Positions 13,386 to 15,009 of a stretch of 15,009 nt of DNA are shown one piece after another. Origin of the DNA: Limisphaerales bacterium (GTDB lineage: Bacteria; Verrucomicrobiota; Verrucomicrobiae; Limisphaerales; UBA11358); NCBI GenBank assembly GCA_003152145.1, contig PLZL01000050.1:1-15009 (forward strand). Direction: 5' to 3'. Made by a program: the position numbers and the translations under genes. Each line of letters begins with the position of its first letter. Within the stretch, counting starts at the first letter, position 1. The notes beneath the pieces are model-generated. The model was given only the letters and a program-made list of their open reading frames with translations. It ran no database searches and was not told the DNA's origin.

Positions 13386-13414
13386 AAAATATGAAACAAA
13401 AATCCCCGGTTCAA
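13386..13414 (-). promoter_or_regulatory. Sigma-70-like promoter directly in front of the VPEP gene
   Basis: On the minus strand TTGAAC (13414-13409) and TATTTT (13391-13386) are separated by exactly 17 bases; each matches the consensus at 4 of 6 positions. Only six bases separate the -10 box from the GTG codon, so transcription would begin at or next to the start codon. Confidence 0.45.
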
Positions 13415-13465
13415 GCCCAATTGTGCAGAATGTGCTTGAAATCTTTTAAGCGCAACTCGCATGGA

Positions 13466-14122
13466 TCACGCTGGCTTAAAATTTTGGTCGCGCCAAATTA
13501 CCAGCGTCTTTCCGAAAACGCTCCCTTTCCATGCCCGGCCAACCGGTTGAAATGGCGTCCTGCTTAATGAAGTCAACTGGGTGGTGTTCCACTCCGCAAC
13601 TTCAATGAACGCACGGCTTCTCCGCTCCGAGGCGAGGCTGGCCAGAATATGGTTCACCAAGGCGGGATTGATCCGCCGTCCGCGAAATTCTGGAAAGACA
13701 AAATAGTCGAACAAGTGCGCATCATTTGCCCCTAAGGGAAAAAAATGTGGTTCCACCGTCCGGCCGATGATGGTCCAGCCGTAAGCCGCCAGATTGCCGT
13801 TCAATTTGAACAACCACAACGAAGCGCCATTTGCAAATCGCTCGGAAAGCTGTCGGCGGGCAATCTTCGGGTTCCAGGCACTGGTGATCTGTAACAGATC
13901 CTGACCGCTCAATTCGGCTTCTGTATTTTTCCGTTCCACTTTGGCATGGTTTGGATCAGCGGGAACCAGCGGCTGGCAAGTCATCAGGTCGCAAACAAAA
14001 AGAACATGCCACCGGCCCGTCAGGGCACGCTTGCAGGAAAGCCCAATCCGACTCATGATCGCCCGGAAACCGTGGCGTTTTGCATACTGGAAAAACCGCT
14101 TGATGGAGTCCCGCGGATGCAT
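13466..14122 (-). CDS. GNAT-family N-acetyltransferase in the polysaccharide locus
   Basis: The C-terminal part of this 218-residue protein shows the GNAT fold. It has a beta strand and acetyl-CoA loop around residues 139-156 (DYFVFPEFRGRRINPALV), a following helix, then AFIEVAEWN (171-179) and the PFQPVGR turn. The N-terminal half is less conserved and basic. Such enzymes in polysaccharide loci may acetylate amino-sugars or a lipid-linked intermediate; the substrate is unknown. The ATG at 14122 overlaps the glycosyltransferase stop as TGATG (1 nt), so translation is coupled. The frame stays open far upstream, but that part lies inside the glycosyltransferase gene and should be ignored. The next gene on the same strand is the VPEP protein, 86 bases on, with its own promoter. 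Confidence 0.75.
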   Translation of the reverse strand: MHPRDSIKRFFQYAKRHGFRAIMSRIGLSCKRALTGRWHVLFVCDLMTCQPLVPADPNHAKVERKNTEAELSGQDLLQITSAWNPKIARRQLSERFANGASLWLFKLNGNLAAYGWTIIGRTVEPHFFPLGANDAHLFDYFVFPEFRGRRINPALVNHILASLASERRSRAFIEVAEWNTTQLTSLSRTPFQPVGRAWKGSVFGKTLVIWRDQNFKPA

Positions 14123-15009
14123 CAGGCGTGTGGCACCGCATTGCTGGTGTCGCTCTGGGCCAAGATGCTGACGCCATCCGCACTGTGGCGTGAGAAGATG
14201 TCGCGCAGACAAGCTACAGCCACTCGCATCCGGGTTTGGCTTTCCTTCCGTTTCGAAGGCCTGATGAGATAGCTTGCCAGGGCTGCTCCCCAACGGCTGG
14301 CCTTGTGAGTGAACACCAGACATCTTATGCCAAAACCTGCGGCGGCACTGTAATGTTTTTTCCAGTAACGCAAGACGGAACGTTGCTGCGTCAAGGCCAG
14401 CCAAACTGCGTCCTTTTTCGTGCTGCTGCCTCCACGATAGTGAATGGCCTGCGCCTCGGGATAAAAAACCACGCGCCACCCGGCTTCCCAAAAGCGTTTG
14501 CACCAGTCCAGATCTTCGGCAAACATGAAAAATCCTTCATCCAGCAAGCCGAATTCGTTGACGGCTTCGCGCCGGATCGTCCAAAAGCAGCCAACCAGCA
14601 CGTCCACATCCATAAGCCGGTGGCCCTTGAAATAGAACATGTGTTCGCCGCTGAAAATTCTGGATCCGGCAAAAACCTTCGCCAGTCCGGCCACTTCGCA
14701 AAAATTATTCCATAGCGTCGGAAACCGTCGACACGAACTTTGATGCGTCAAATCCCGGTTCAGAATTTTCGGCCCGACCATGCCGACCCTGGGATTTTGA
14801 TCCAGGTAATCCGCCAACGCATCCAGGCAGCCGACGAAAACTTTAACATCGGAATTGAGCAGATAGACATACTTACCCCGGCTCGCCTTCACGCCGACAT
14901 TATTGCCCTTGGAAAATCCAAGGTTCTCCGCATTCCGGATGATCTTCACAGCCGGAAACAAGGCCTCCACCATCTCCGGCGACCCATCGGTCGAGGCATT
15001 GTCCACCAC
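14122..15009 (-). CDS. Family 2 glycosyltransferase (rhamnosyltransferase-like), 5' end cut by the window
   Basis: The visible 295 residues lack only the first beta strand of a GT-A glycosyltransferase and run off the window edge. The first visible codon is GTG (Val) and is not the start. Motifs are VDNASTDGS (2-10), ENLGFSKGNN (28-37), the metal-binding region LNSDV (51-55), GCFWTIRREA (140-149), FMFAEDLDWCKR (161-172, with the likely catalytic Glu165/Asp166) and IHYRGGSS (189-196). This set is typical of rhamnosyltransferase-like GT2 enzymes that add a sugar from a nucleotide donor to a lipid-linked glycan on the inner face of the membrane. The donor is not certain, but the rhamnose-type epimerase in the same locus would suit. 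The C-terminal 60 residues are basic and may lie on the membrane. Confidence 0.92.
   Translation of the reverse strand: MVDNASTDGSPEMVEALFPAVKIIRNAENLGFSKGNNVGVKASRGKYVYLLNSDVKVFVGCLDALADYLDQNPRVGMVGPKILNRDLTHQSSCRRFPTLWNNFCEVAGLAKVFAGSRIFSGEHMFYFKGHRLMDVDVLVGCFWTIRREAVNEFGLLDEGFFMFAEDLDWCKRFWEAGWRVVFYPEAQAIHYRGGSSTKKDAVWLALTQQRSVLRYWKKHYSAAAGFGIRCLVFTHKASRWGAALASYLIRPSKRKESQTRMRVAVACLRDIFSRHSADGVSILAQSDTSNAVPHA

Noticed and set aside
14123..14503. 127-residue N-terminal extension of the acetyltransferase frame
   Set aside because: It lies wholly inside the glycosyltransferase gene on the same strand in another frame; the ATG at 14122 in the TGATG overlap is the natural start.

Overview
The window looks like a piece of a Verrucomicrobiota chromosome, probably of the Pedosphaera/Limisphaerales kind (inference). 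Three things point that way: an exosortase with cell-surface proteins carrying PEP-CTERM-like tails, large sugar-nucleotide and exopolysaccharide genes, and many intergenic palindromes. One of these palindromes is the inverted pair that translates spuriously as 'GQASRLS...ETGATPV', which I associate with this phylum. No rRNA, tRNA or CRISPR array was seen.

Region 1 (170-8569, all minus strand) is an exopolysaccharide export and protein-sorting locus. In the direction of transcription it holds a UDP-sugar 6-dehydrogenase, a 447-bp gap full of palindromic repeats, an NRS/ER-like sugar epimerase/reductase, an outer-membrane beta-barrel protein, an exosortase and a 1071-residue TPR lipoprotein. 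The last three genes are packed with gaps of 21 and 3 nt, so they almost certainly form one operon. The enzymes would supply sugar precursors. The barrel and TPR lipoprotein would form the envelope export or assembly part. The exosortase would process C-terminally tagged proteins.

Region 2 (8570-9984) holds a small secreted protein with an IPDS (VPDSG-like) sorting tail, a good sigma-70-like promoter, and several palindromic elements, two of which can fold as two hairpins closed by an outer stem.

Region 3 (9985-12520) is accessory. It has a nucleotidyltransferase-fold protein coupled by a 4-nt overlap to a small unknown protein, a plus-strand five-helix membrane protein, and a DUF433/DUF5615 toxin-antitoxin-like pair. 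The pair lies between the intact membrane gene and a second, diverged copy of that gene's 3' end. Purine-rich GCTGAAA-type repeats and decayed palindromes litter the gaps.

Region 4 (12516-15009, minus strand) returns to surface biology: a family 2 glycosyltransferase cut by the window edge, a GNAT-like acetyltransferase overlapping it by 1 nt, and a second exosortase substrate with a classical VPEP tail, preceded by a promoter placed so that its mRNA might be leaderless.

The main points for follow-up are the toxin-antitoxin pair flanked by the duplicated gene end, the two types of sorting tail near one exosortase without a visible EpsI partner, the palindromic repeat families, the 174-residue super-repeat in the TPR protein, and the nucleotidyltransferase pair.
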